Source: Oscillospiraceae bacterium (lineage in GTDB: Bacteria > Bacillota > Clostridia > Oscillospirales > JAAYXM01). From it: DNA of 41,922 bases. Of this stretch, positions 6,187 to 14,175 are shown piece after piece (position 1 is the first letter of the stretch; each line of letters opens with the position of its first letter). The notes beneath the pieces were generated by a model. That model did not search any database, was not told where the DNA came from, and saw only the letters and a list, made by a program, of their open reading frames with translations. The DNA is taken from assembly GCA_017559985.1 (NCBI GenBank), contig JAFYPW010000031.1:1-41922 (forward strand), given 5' to 3'. Both the position numbers and the translations under genes were made by a program.

Positions 6187-8283
6187 ATGAAGAAAAGAGC
6201 AGAGATTTTAGCGCCTGCGGGCTCGCCCGAGGCGCTTCGCGCCGCTGTCTGCAACGGTGCCGATGCCGTATACCTCGGCTACGGTGACTTTAACGCGCGC
6301 CGCCAGGCACGCAACTTCACCGAGGCTGACCTTGCCCGCGCGGTGGACTTTTGCCATAAGCGCGGCGTTCGCGTATATGTCACGGTGAACACGATAGCAA
6401 ACGACCGCGAGCTTTCCGAGGTCGAGAAAATCTGCCGCGACATAAACCGCGCCGGCGTCGATGCCGCGATAATTGCAGACCTTGGCGTTGCGCGCCTCTT
6501 CCGTGAGGTTGCACCATCGCTTCCCATCCACGCGTCAACGCAGATGACCGTTCACAACCTTGCGGGCGTCCGTGCTCTTGCGGAGATGGGTTTTTCGCGC
6601 GTTGTGCTTGCTCGCGAGCTTTCAAAGACAGAGATTAAAAAAATCTGTAAGGAATCCCCGATTGAAATAGAAGTTTTTGTTCACGGTGCGCTGTGTATGT
6701 GCTATTCCGGCCAGTGCGAGATGAGCGCGATTATCGGCAGGAGAAGCGGCAACCGCGGTCTCTGTGCCCAGCCCTGCCGTATGCAGTATAAGCTCGGCGA
6801 GAACGCGTCGGGCGGGACATATCCTCTCTCGCTTTCGGACCTGTGCCTTGCCGACTATGTTACAGAGCTTTCGGATATGGGCGTTGCCTCACTCAAAATA
6901 GAGGGGCGGATGAAGCGCGCAGAGTATGTTGCGACCGTTACGGAGGTATATTCAAAAATTCTCCGCGAGAGGAGAATTCCCACAGCGGAAGAACGCCGCC
7001 GCTTAAACGATATCTTTTCGCGTGACGGGTTTACCGACGGCTATTATACAGAAAACCTCGGCCGCAATATGTTCGGCATAAGAACGGAGACCGACGCGCC
7101 CGAAGAGCTTCTCGCCCGCGCGAGAAAGTCATATGAGGACGCACCGGAGCGCCCCGAGGAGATAGATCTTTACTGCATAATAGAAAAAGACCGCCCGGCA
7201 CTTCTTGTCGCGGGCGACACAAAGGGAAACCGCGTTATGGTGCAGGGAGCAACGCCCGAGCCTGCGAGGACGTTCCCGCTCACCGAGGAATCGGTAAAAA
7301 TTCAGCTTGAAAAAACAGGCGGCACCTGCTTTGTTGCCCGTGATGTAAACGTGCTTATAGGAGGGGGGCTCTCGCTTCCGCTCTCCGCGCTCAACGCGCT
7401 TCGACGCGAGTGCTTGGAGAAGCTTGAAGCGTGCCTCGGCTTTGTCAAGGACCGCCCCGAGGGCAAGTTCAACTCCGGCTTTAAGCTCGTAAACCGCAAG
7501 GAGAAGCCGCGCTTTACCGTTTCTGTGCTCTCTGTTTCCCAGATAAGCGAAGAGATGCTCTCCTACCCGATAGAAATTCTATACATTCCGCTTTCCGAGT
7601 TTATGGGAAATGTCGACAGGATAAAGGCGATAGCAGAGCGCGTCCGCGTCTGCGCCGCGCTTCCGAGGATAATAAAAGACACGGAGACAAAAGAGGTCGA
7701 GTTTCTGTTGGGTCTTGCAAAACAGGCGGGAGTCGAGGAAGCTTCCGTCGGAAACTTCGGACATATTGAACTTGCCGCAAGAAACGGCTTTACCGTCCGC
7801 GCGGATTTTGGCATAAACATAGCAAACTCGCATGCTCTGCGAGAGGTAAGGCGTCAGGGCGCAGTCTCGGCGCTTCTTTCGCCGGAGCTTACCTTCCCGC
7901 AGATACGCGACGTTTCAAAGATAATAGACACAGAAATCTTTGTTTACGGAAGGCTTCCGCTTATGATATGCGAAAACTGCGTCGTGAAAACGCAGACGGG
8001 TGCGTGCGTATGCACAAATCCCCACGCGCTTGTCGACAGAACGGGCGCTTCGTTCCCGCTTGTGCGGGACTTTGGCCACAGAACGGTAATCTTAAACTCG
8101 CAGAAGCTTTTCCTTGCCGATAAGACGGCGGACTACCGCAAGCTCGGTCTTGCATATGCGCGCCTCTCCTTTACGACGGAAAACGTGCGCGAGTGTATAT
8201 CTGTGCTCGATTCTTATCTGGGAAGAAGCGAATATGCGCCGTCGGTATATACGAGGGGTTTGTATTACAGAGGAGTTGAGTAA
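6187..8283 (+). CDS. U32 peptidase family protein (tRNA/rRNA hydroxylation type)
   Basis: 698 residues. The N-terminal domain starts with EILAPAGSPEALRAAVCNGADAVY, the hallmark of family U32, and contains the cysteine set CMCYSGQCEMS and GLCAQPCR that binds an iron-sulfur cluster in this family. Characterised relatives (TrhP, RlhA) act with prephenate in tRNA or 23S rRNA hydroxylation, while older work describes collagenase activity; which applies here is not visible. The C-terminal half holds a second Cys group (CENCVVKTQTGACVC). I start it at 6187, where GGAAGG overlaps the zapA stop; the upstream in-frame ATG at 6157 lies inside zapA with no ribosome binding site. dut follows 3 bp later. 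Confidence 0.88.
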   Translation: MKKRAEILAPAGSPEALRAAVCNGADAVYLGYGDFNARRQARNFTEADLARAVDFCHKRGVRVYVTVNTIANDRELSEVEKICRDINRAGVDAAIIADLGVARLFREVAPSLPIHASTQMTVHNLAGVRALAEMGFSRVVLARELSKTEIKKICKESPIEIEVFVHGALCMCYSGQCEMSAIIGRRSGNRGLCAQPCRMQYKLGENASGGTYPLSLSDLCLADYVTELSDMGVASLKIEGRMKRAEYVATVTEVYSKILRERRIPTAEERRRLNDIFSRDGFTDGYYTENLGRNMFGIRTETDAPEELLARARKSYEDAPERPEEIDLYCIIEKDRPALLVAGDTKGNRVMVQGATPEPARTFPLTEESVKIQLEKTGGTCFVARDVNVLIGGGLSLPLSALNALRRECLEKLEACLGFVKDRPEGKFNSGFKLVNRKEKPRFTVSVLSVSQISEEMLSYPIEILYIPLSEFMGNVDRIKAIAERVRVCAALPRIIKDTETKEVEFLLGLAKQAGVEEASVGNFGHIELAARNGFTVRADFGINIANSHALREVRRQGAVSALLSPELTFPQIRDVSKIIDTEIFVYGRLPLMICENCVVKTQTGACVCTNPHALVDRTGASFPLVRDFGHRTVILNSQKLFLADKTADYRKLGLAYARLSFTTENVRECISVLDSYLGRSEYAPSVYTRGLYYRGVE

Positions 8284-8286
8284 AAC

Positions 8287-8730
8287 GTGACAGAACTTAA
8301 AGTGAAGCTTATAAGCGAAAATGCGAAAAATCCGGAACGCGCAAGCGACGGTGCGGCGGGGTATGACCTGCGCGCGTGCCTTGATGCTCCGTACACTCTC
8401 CGCCCCGGTGAGATTTTTGCAGTTCCTACGGGTGTATGTATAGAGCTTCCCGATAAGCTGCACGTTGCGATGCTGTGTGCGAGAAGCGGTCTTGCAATAC
8501 GCCACGGCATAACACTTGCAAACAGCGTCGGCATAATCGACAGCGACTATCGCGGCGAGATAAAGGTAGGGCTTGTAAACCTCGGCGGCGAGGATTTTGA
8601 GATAGTCCCGGGCGAGAGAATCTGCCAGATGCTCATTCTTCCGGTGGCGCTTCCTGAAATCGTGACAGCAGAAGAGCTTTCCGAAACCGTGCGCGGAGCG
8701 GGCGGCTTCGGCTCAACGGGAAGAGGGTAA
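8287..8730 (+). CDS. dut: Deoxyuridine 5'-triphosphate nucleotidohydrolase (dUTPase)
   Basis: 147 residues, the trimeric dUTPase family, which hydrolyses dUTP to dUMP and diphosphate and keeps uracil out of DNA. All five motifs are present in order: GAAGYDLRA, ARSGLAIRHGI, GIIDSDYRGEI, PGERICQMLI and the C-terminal arm RGAGGFGSTGRG. It starts at GTG behind AGAGGAG, whose bases overlap the end of the U32 gene. With maf immediately downstream and ung elsewhere in the window, this is a nucleotide-hygiene set. Confidence 0.95.
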   Translation: MTELKVKLISENAKNPERASDGAAGYDLRACLDAPYTLRPGEIFAVPTGVCIELPDKLHVAMLCARSGLAIRHGITLANSVGIIDSDYRGEIKVGLVNLGGEDFEIVPGERICQMLILPVALPEIVTAEELSETVRGAGGFGSTGRG

Positions 8731-8742
8731 AACGGAGGATAT

Positions 8743-9312
8743 ATGCTTATACTTGCATCAAAGTCGCCGAGACGGCGCGAGCTTCTCGCGCTTTATACCG
8801 AAGAATTTCAGATTGATGTGTCGTCCGCCGCAGAGCCCGGTTTTTCGGGCGGTGCGGTTTCGGACTATGTGGAAGACCTTGCGCGCAGAAAGGCACGCGA
8901 TGTCGCCGTGCGCCATAAGGGCGACACGGTCATCGGCGCGGACACGGTCGTCGCGTTTGGCGGCGAGGTGCTCGGCAAACCGCGTGACCTTGCCCATGCG
9001 CGTGAAATGCTTCTTTCTATGTCCGGCGGGCGGCAGGAGGTATACACGGGCGTGTGTGTTATTTGCCGCGGTGAGGAGAGGTGCTTTTCCGTCTGCACGA
9101 CTGTCATCTTTCGCAAACTTTCCGAGGATGAGATTGACGCGTATGTACAAACAGGCGACTGCCTTGACAAAGCCGGAGCTTACGGGATTCAGGGCGGGGC
9201 AGGAGAATTTGTAGAAACGATCGAGGGCGACTATTTCAACGTAATAGGCCTTCCTATGAATGAGCTTTCCCGCGTTCTGGAGGAAATACTTAAAACACAT
9301 TCGAAGTGGTGA
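8743..9312 (+). CDS. maf: Maf-family nucleoside triphosphate pyrophosphatase
   Basis: 189 residues, full length. Maf proteins hydrolyse non-canonical or pyrimidine nucleoside triphosphates and their genes sit next to division genes in many Firmicutes. Visible motifs are the N-terminal LASKSPRRRELL, the catalytic-loop GADTVVAFGGEVLGKPRD, the TG-V region (YTGVCVI) and the late DKAGAYGIQGGAGEFVETIEGDYFNVIGLP. It starts at ATG behind GGAGG 12 bp after dut. Its last bases overlap the ribosome binding region of mreC, consistent with translational coupling. Confidence 0.93.
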   Translation: MLILASKSPRRRELLALYTEEFQIDVSSAAEPGFSGGAVSDYVEDLARRKARDVAVRHKGDTVIGADTVVAFGGEVLGKPRDLAHAREMLLSMSGGRQEVYTGVCVICRGEERCFSVCTTVIFRKLSEDEIDAYVQTGDCLDKAGAYGIQGGAGEFVETIEGDYFNVIGLPMNELSRVLEEILKTHSKW

Positions 9313-9317
9313 CGGTA

Positions 9318-10148
9318 ATGAACGGTTTCTTTTCAAAAAAGACGGTAGTGACGATACTTCTTGCCGTTTTAATATCGCTTGTCCTTGCGATACTCTCCGC
9401 CGTTTCAGGCGGCAGGATATCGCCGGCTTCTGCTGTCGTCAATATTATTTCCGAGCCGCTTCAAACGCTCGGCGCATCCGTTTCGGAATACTTTTCGGAG
9501 CGTAGTGCGCGCGCACTTCATTATGAAGATATGAAAAAAGAAAACGAAGAGCTCCGTCGCGAGCTTTCTATAATAAAAGAGGCTCTGCGTGAGCGCGAGG
9601 CGGCGGAAAAAGAAAATATCCAGCTCCGCGCGGCGCTCGGAATAAAAGAGCAGAACAACTCGTATGTTTTTGAGTCAGCAGAGATTGTCGCAAAGAATGA
9701 CGATAACTGGTCGCGCTCGTTTATTATAAACAAAGGAAAGAGCGCGGGTATAAATATAGACAACTGCGTCATAACAAGCGAGGGAATGGTTGGCTTTGTA
9801 AGTGAAATCGGTGCAACCTGGGCAACGGTAACCGCAATCACCGACACGACGATGGAAGCTGCCGCAATAGCCTCGCGCACGCGTGATGTTGCAAGTGCCG
9901 AGGGTGATTTTGAGCTTATGAGCGAAGGCAAGCTCCGCCTTTCGTACCTTGCGCGCGATACGCAGGTGCTTGTCGGCGATGTTATAGAAACCTCGGGTGT
10001 CGGCGGGCTTTTCCCGAAGGGAATAGTTCTCGGCACAGTCGCAGAGGTTAAAAACGAAACGCACGGAATTTCAAAATACGCCATAATAGAGCCCGCGGTT
10101 GACCTTGACCACGTAAACCACGTTCTCGTTATAAAATCGTTTGAGTAG
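9318..10148 (+). CDS. mreC: Rod shape-determining protein MreC
   Basis: About 276 residues. MreC is a bitopic membrane protein whose extracellular part activates the PBP2-RodA elongation machinery. An N-terminal transmembrane helix (VVTILLAVLISLVLAILSAV) is followed by a coiled coil (DMKKENEELRRELSIIKEALRE, residues of about 75-115) and the paired beta domains with SRSFIINKGKSAGI and VGDVIETSGVGGLFPKGIVLG. I prefer the ATG at 9318, which has GGTGA at good spacing; an in-frame GTG at 9306 has no ribosome binding site. mreB does not precede it, which is unusual. Confidence 0.92.
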   Translation: MNGFFSKKTVVTILLAVLISLVLAILSAVSGGRISPASAVVNIISEPLQTLGASVSEYFSERSARALHYEDMKKENEELRRELSIIKEALREREAAEKENIQLRAALGIKEQNNSYVFESAEIVAKNDDNWSRSFIINKGKSAGINIDNCVITSEGMVGFVSEIGATWATVTAITDTTMEAAAIASRTRDVASAEGDFELMSEGKLRLSYLARDTQVLVGDVIETSGVGGLFPKGIVLGTVAEVKNETHGISKYAIIEPAVDLDHVNHVLVIKSFE

Positions 10149-10156
10149 GTGGTTTT

Positions 10157-10675
10157 ATGACGGTTGATTTAAAGAAAAAGATTTATAAATGGATACTTCT
10201 TGCGGCGCTTATGTTCATCCTCACGATTCTGGAATCCACGGTGCTCTCTTCGTTTCGTGTTTTCAACGCAACGCCTGCGCTGATTCCGTTTGTTGTGGCG
10301 TGTGTTGCGCTTTCGGAGGGTGTTGAGGAGGGCGTTATTGCAGGGCTTCTGGGCGGATTTCTGTGCGACGCGATGTATTCCTCGCACGACGGTTTTTACA
10401 CGCTCATACTTCCGTTTCTTGTATATCTCGTCTGCCTTATGAACACGGTTATGTACTGGAAGAATTTCGGTATGGCGGTGCTTGACTGGGCGGCGCTCAG
10501 TATGCTTCTTAATACGGCACATTTTATAATATATATGCTCGTTGCGGGAGACGGGAACTTCCCGGCACTTTTACGCACCTTTTCGGGTGAGTTTATCACA
10601 ACCGTTCCGTTTACGCCGTTTTTGTATGTTATAGTAAAGAAGATAATAAAAAGCTTTGTTGTTCTTGAAGAATAA
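10157..10675 (+). CDS. mreD: Rod shape-determining protein MreD
   Basis: 172 residues, with about five hydrophobic helices throughout. MreD is the integral membrane partner of MreC in the elongasome. Recognisable features are the N-terminal helix with LTILESTVLSSFRVFNATP, the GLLGGFLCDAMYSSHDGFYTL loop and helix typical of the family, and the C-terminal PFTPFLYVIVKK. It lies 8 bp after mreC behind GTAGGTGG, and its stop is followed directly by the PBP2 ribosome binding site, so mreC-mreD-mrdA form one operon. Confidence 0.9.
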   Translation: MTVDLKKKIYKWILLAALMFILTILESTVLSSFRVFNATPALIPFVVACVALSEGVEEGVIAGLLGGFLCDAMYSSHDGFYTLILPFLVYLVCLMNTVMYWKNFGMAVLDWAALSMLLNTAHFIIYMLVAGDGNFPALLRTFSGEFITTVPFTPFLYVIVKKIIKSFVVLEE

Positions 10676-10696
10676 ATGTTTGGAGGTGATCCGATA

Positions 10697-12751
10697 ATGA
10701 GGAGAGGCAACGCCCGCATATGGGTGCTCTGTTTTGTTGCAGCCGTAGCTGCCCTTGTTTTTTTCGGTCGCCTCTATTTTTTGCAGATTGCCCACGGTGA
10801 GGAATATTTGGAGCGCTCTGCAAAGCGCACGTCAAGGACGGTCACGGTAACCGCGCCGCGCGGAGAGATACTCGACCGCTTCGGCAGACCGCTCGTTACA
10901 AACCGTATGAGCTTTTCAGTTGTGTTTGATGCAACAACGTGGGACAAGTCCCGCCGTGAGGAGGTTCTCAAAAGCCTCATATCGCTCTGCTCCGGCGCGG
11001 GGCAGGAATACACGGATACCCTCCCTGTAAGCGGCACTCCGCCGTTTGTCTATACCTTCACAGAAGGGGAGGAGACGACGGCTTCGCGTGAGATGGCGGA
11101 TTACATATCCGACAGAAAGTGGAACGGGGATATTTCTGCCGACGCGTTGATTCTCAATATGAAAGAGCGCTATGAGCTTGAATGTGATGACGCTGCTCTT
11201 CTCCGCAAACTCTGCGGAATATGCTATGAGATGGAGCTTCGCGGCTTTTCAAAGTCCGCGCCGTATACGTTTGCGCGCGATGTTGAGCGCGGTCTTGTAA
11301 CGAAGATAAAAGAAAACTCACGAAGCCTTCCGGGCGTTATGATAGATGTTGAGCCGATACGCGAATATAAAACAAAGGCGGCGGCGCACATTCTCGGCAG
11401 AGTGGGAATAATTTACCGCGAGGAATATGCCGACTTAAAGAAAAAAGGTTATAAGATGACCGATATGGTCGGAAAAGACGGCATAGAAAAGGCGTATGAG
11501 GAGTATCTGCGCGGCATAGACGGCTCGCGAACCACGGAAACGACAACGACGGGAAAAACAACGACCGTTCTCTATGAACAAGCGCCTGTGCTCGGTAAAA
11601 ACTGCGTTCTCACAATAGACTTAAAGATGCAGGAGGCAGCGGAAAAGGCACTTTCCGAGCTTGTGCCGCGCCTTCGCCGCGAGGGTAACGCGCGTTGGGG
11701 CGGCGGCGACTCAAAGGGAGCAGCGATAGTCGCGATAGACGTAAAGACGGGCGGGCTTCTGGTCTCCGCGTCATACCCGACATATGACATAACGCAGTAT
11801 TCAAAGAACTATAATTCACTTTCAAAGGACGAATATCTCCCGCTTTTAAACCGCGCAATCCAGGGTAGATACCCTCCGGGGTCTACCTTCAAGATGATAA
11901 CGGCGATAGCGGGGCTTGAAGAAGGAATAATCACGCCGACAGAAAAGATGCTCACGACGGGTAAGTATATGTACTACGCGCCGAGCACAACGCCCATGTG
12001 CGACATTTTCCGTCAGCAGGGAAAAACTCACGGAAACATAGATGTCTCCGAGGCGATAAAAGTTTCCTGCAACTACTTCTTCTATGATGTCGGCCGCCGC
12101 GTCGGTATAGATAACCTTGCCGCGTGGGCAGGTCGTTTTGGGCTTTCCGAGAAGACGGGAATAGAGATAGCGGGTGAGGTTTCAGGCCAGGTTGCAAACC
12201 GTGTTTCCCGCGAGGAAAAGGGAAAAAACTGGTATCCTGGTGAAACTCTTTCAGCCGCAATCGGGCAGTCGGATACGATGGTGACGCCGCTTGCTCTTGC
12301 AAACTATGTCTCGCAGGTGGTAAACCGCGGCGTAAGGTATAAGCCGCACCTCTTAAAGAGCGTGCGCGACCCGGACACAAATGAGGAGATAACATCAACC
12401 ACACCCGAGGTTGTGAGCCGCGTTGATATGAGCGAGGAAACCTACCGTGCGATTATAAAAGGTCTCCATGCGGGTGCGCAGGAGGTAGGGGGAACGTCGT
12501 ATTCGATGTTCGGCTCATACCCCGTTACCGTCGGAGGAAAGACGGGCTCGGCACAGGCTCCCGGAGGCTCTCACGCGCTTTATGTCGCGTTTGCGCCGGT
12601 CGAGGACCCCGAGGTTGTCGTTGCGTTGGTCGTTGAAAACGGCGGTCAGGGCTCGCGTGTCACTTCTGCGGCAAAAGCTGTGTTTGATGCATATTTTTCC
12701 GCAAGCTTCAACAGCACCGGCAGAACAAACGAGGGCGTACTGCTTGCATAA
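10697..12751 (+). CDS. mrdA: Penicillin-binding protein 2 (elongasome transpeptidase)
   Basis: 684 residues, a class B PBP that crosslinks peptidoglycan during cell elongation. An N-terminal membrane anchor (IWVLCFVAAVAALVFFGRLYF) is followed by the dimerisation domain with APRGEILDRFGRPLVTN, then the transpeptidase domain: active-site Ser at about residue 396 in PPGSTFK, SCN at about 457 and KTG at about 615 in GGKTGSAQ. I chose the ATG at 10697 because GGAGGTGATCC precedes it at good spacing; an in-frame ATG at 10676 lies upstream of that site. Its end contains a probable promoter for minD. Confidence 0.94.
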   Translation: MRRGNARIWVLCFVAAVAALVFFGRLYFLQIAHGEEYLERSAKRTSRTVTVTAPRGEILDRFGRPLVTNRMSFSVVFDATTWDKSRREEVLKSLISLCSGAGQEYTDTLPVSGTPPFVYTFTEGEETTASREMADYISDRKWNGDISADALILNMKERYELECDDAALLRKLCGICYEMELRGFSKSAPYTFARDVERGLVTKIKENSRSLPGVMIDVEPIREYKTKAAAHILGRVGIIYREEYADLKKKGYKMTDMVGKDGIEKAYEEYLRGIDGSRTTETTTTGKTTTVLYEQAPVLGKNCVLTIDLKMQEAAEKALSELVPRLRREGNARWGGGDSKGAAIVAIDVKTGGLLVSASYPTYDITQYSKNYNSLSKDEYLPLLNRAIQGRYPPGSTFKMITAIAGLEEGIITPTEKMLTTGKYMYYAPSTTPMCDIFRQQGKTHGNIDVSEAIKVSCNYFFYDVGRRVGIDNLAAWAGRFGLSEKTGIEIAGEVSGQVANRVSREEKGKNWYPGETLSAAIGQSDTMVTPLALANYVSQVVNRGVRYKPHLLKSVRDPDTNEEITSTTPEVVSRVDMSEETYRAIIKGLHAGAQEVGGTSYSMFGSYPVTVGGKTGSAQAPGGSHALYVAFAPVEDPEVVVALVVENGGQGSRVTSAAKAVFDAYFSASFNSTGRTNEGVLLA

Positions 12752-12772
12752 ACTGTTTTAATATTGTATAAT
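12744..12772 (+). promoter_or_regulatory. Internal promoter for minD-mgsA
   Basis: TTGCAT (12744-12749, inside the end of mrdA) and TATAAT (12767-12772) are 17 bp apart, about 30 bp upstream of the minD start. Confidence 0.5.
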
Positions 12773-12802
12773 CAAATAAAAAGAAGAAGGGAAGAAGCTC
12801 GT

Positions 12803-13561
12803 ATGTCAAAGGCGATCTGCATAGCATCCGGAAAGGGCGGCACGGGAAAAACATCCGTGGCATCGGGGATAGCGTGTACTCTTGCGGCGCTCGGTCAGCG
12901 CGTAGTTGTTATTGATGCAGATGTCGGGCTTCGCAATATGGATATCGTTTTAGGCGTTGCCGATTCCGCACTTTTTGATTTTTCCGATGTGCTTGCAGGA
13001 AATGTAGAGCTTTCGCGTGCGCTTCTTTCCCATCCGCTCGTTGAAAACTTAAAACTTCTCTCAGCACCGCTCGGCGAAGGAGCGGGACGTGATGTCACGC
13101 CCGAGGCTCTGGCAGGGCTGGTAAACGAGATAAAAGAGCTTTGCGACTTCTGCATTATAGACTGCCCGGCAGGGCTTGATTTTGGCTTTTCTCTCGCAGC
13201 GGCAGCGGCAGACGCGGCAATTCTCGTCGCAACGCCGGATGCTGTCAGCTTGCGCGATGCGGCACTCACGAGAAAGGCACTGCGCTCCCGCGGCATTTCC
13301 GACATCCGCCTGGTTGTCAACCGCGTGCGCCCGTCGCTCATCCGTCGCCTTTCCGCATCAAATATCGACGAGGCGATAGACAAAACCGGCACACAGCTTA
13401 TAGGAATCGTGCCCGAGGACAAGGCAGTTATCGAGGCGGCAAACCGTGGCGAGCTTCTGTTTTTAAATCTCCGCTCTCCTGCGGCGCGCGCGTTCCGCAA
13501 TATCGCAAAGCGACTTTGCGGAGAGGTTGTTCCTCTTATGAAGATTTCAGGAAAAATTTAG
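12803..13561 (+). CDS. minD: Septum site-determining ATPase MinD
   Basis: 252 residues. MinD is a membrane-associated ParA/MinD-type ATPase that places the division site with MinC. A deviant Walker A (GKGGTGKTS, N-terminus), DADVGLRNMDIVLG, the Walker B-like CIIDCPAGLDFG and LVVNRVRP are all visible. The last 20 residues (FRNIAKRLCGEVVPLM) could form the amphipathic membrane-targeting helix, less clear than in model MinD proteins. The start at 12803 follows AAGGGAAGAAG; an in-frame ATG at 12764 lacks such a site. Neither minC nor minE is adjacent, so a more distant MinD/FlhG-like role cannot be excluded. Confidence 0.87.
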   Translation: MSKAICIASGKGGTGKTSVASGIACTLAALGQRVVVIDADVGLRNMDIVLGVADSALFDFSDVLAGNVELSRALLSHPLVENLKLLSAPLGEGAGRDVTPEALAGLVNEIKELCDFCIIDCPAGLDFGFSLAAAAADAAILVATPDAVSLRDAALTRKALRSRGISDIRLVVNRVRPSLIRRLSASNIDEAIDKTGTQLIGIVPEDKAVIEAANRGELLFLNLRSPAARAFRNIAKRLCGEVVPLMKISGKI

Positions 13562-13579
13562 TTTTGAGGATAGAGTAAT

Positions 13580-13999
13580 ATGAACATAGCACTTATAGCA
13601 CACGACCAGAAAAAAGAGCTTCTCATTCAGTTCTGCATAGCATATAAGGGGGTTTTGGAAAAGCACTCTCTCTGTGGCACGGGAACAACTGCAAAGCTTG
13701 TAAGCGAGGCGACGGGGCTTTCTGTGCGCCAGTTCCTTGCCGGTGCCCAGGGCGGCGACCAGCAGATAGGCGCGCGAATCGCGTATAACGAGATTGATAT
13801 GATGCTTTTCTTCCGTGACCCGGTTTCACCAAAGACATATGAGCCGGAGGTGACGTCAATCATCCGCCTTTGCGATGTTCACAACATTCCGATTGCAACG
13901 AATATTGCAACGGCAGAGATGCTTGTTCTCGGCCTTGCGCGCGGCGATATGGACTGGCGCGATGTTTCAGACCCGAAGGAAAAAGAGCTTCTCATATAG
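13580..13999 (+). CDS. mgsA: Methylglyoxal synthase
   Basis: 139 residues, standard length. The enzyme converts dihydroxyacetone phosphate to methylglyoxal and phosphate, an overflow route when sugar phosphates build up. Family motifs are clear: IALIAHDQKKELL, the phosphate-binding GTGTTAKL, SGP-type loop replaced by GAQGGDQQIGARIA with the catalytic Asp in GGDQQ, FFRDPVSPKTYEPEVTSIIRLCDVHNIPIATN. It lies 18 bp after minD behind a GAGGAT-type site. mgsA also ends the maf-mre-min cluster in other Clostridia, so the gene order is conserved here even though several members are missing. Confidence 0.95.
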   Translation: MNIALIAHDQKKELLIQFCIAYKGVLEKHSLCGTGTTAKLVSEATGLSVRQFLAGAQGGDQQIGARIAYNEIDMMLFFRDPVSPKTYEPEVTSIIRLCDVHNIPIATNIATAEMLVLGLARGDMDWRDVSDPKEKELLI

Positions 14000-14006
14000 T
14001 GTCGAA
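14000..14006. promoter_or_regulatory. 0A-box-like heptamer near the uracil permease promoter
   Basis: TGTCGAA, the core of the Spo0A binding site, lies 5 bp upstream of the -35 of the uraA promoter. The heptamer also occurs by chance inside coding sequence (for example twice in nfnB), so this is only a candidate. Confidence 0.25.
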
Positions 14007-14011
14007 ATTGC

Positions 14012-14040
14012 TTGACAAAGCACGGTTTATACAATATAAT
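14012..14040 (+). promoter_or_regulatory. Consensus sigma-A promoter of the uracil permease gene
   Basis: TTGACA (14012-14017), a 17-bp spacer and TATAAT (14035-14040) match the consensus at every position. It drives a leader of about 130 nt. Confidence 0.85.
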
Positions 14041-14064
14041 ATAAGAAATGATGACCTTTAAAAA

Positions 14065-14144
14065 CGACACAGCGATGTCGACAAGGCAGCAGTTTCAAGT
14101 GTGTCAGTTACACCTTGCCGATATATGCGGCGAGGTGTTTTTTT
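14065..14144 (+). promoter_or_regulatory. Probable transcription attenuator in the uraA leader
   Basis: Three elements are visible. Hairpin 1 has CGACA (14065-14069) and TGTCG (14076-14080). A perfect intrinsic terminator has CACCTTGCCG (14111-14120) and CGGCGAGGTG (14128-14137) followed by seven T residues. An alternative pairing joins CGACAAGG (14079-14086) with CCTTGCCG (14113-14120) with one mismatch; it would prevent the terminator and competes with hairpin 1. This is the logic of an attenuator in front of a transport gene. I do not see the PyrR-binding consensus or a known riboswitch core, so the ligand or protein is unknown. Confidence 0.6.
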
Positions 14145-14175
14145 ATGGTCAAAAAAAGAAGGGGAGTAAAAACTT

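Noticed and set aside
9306..9317. GTG at 9306 as the start of mreC
   Set aside because: It has no ribosome binding site, while GGTGA just after it suits the ATG at 9318.
14041..14143. PyrR-type attenuator in front of uraA
   Set aside because: Gene context suits it, but the conserved PyrR loop is not recognisable. Kept only as an unassigned attenuator.
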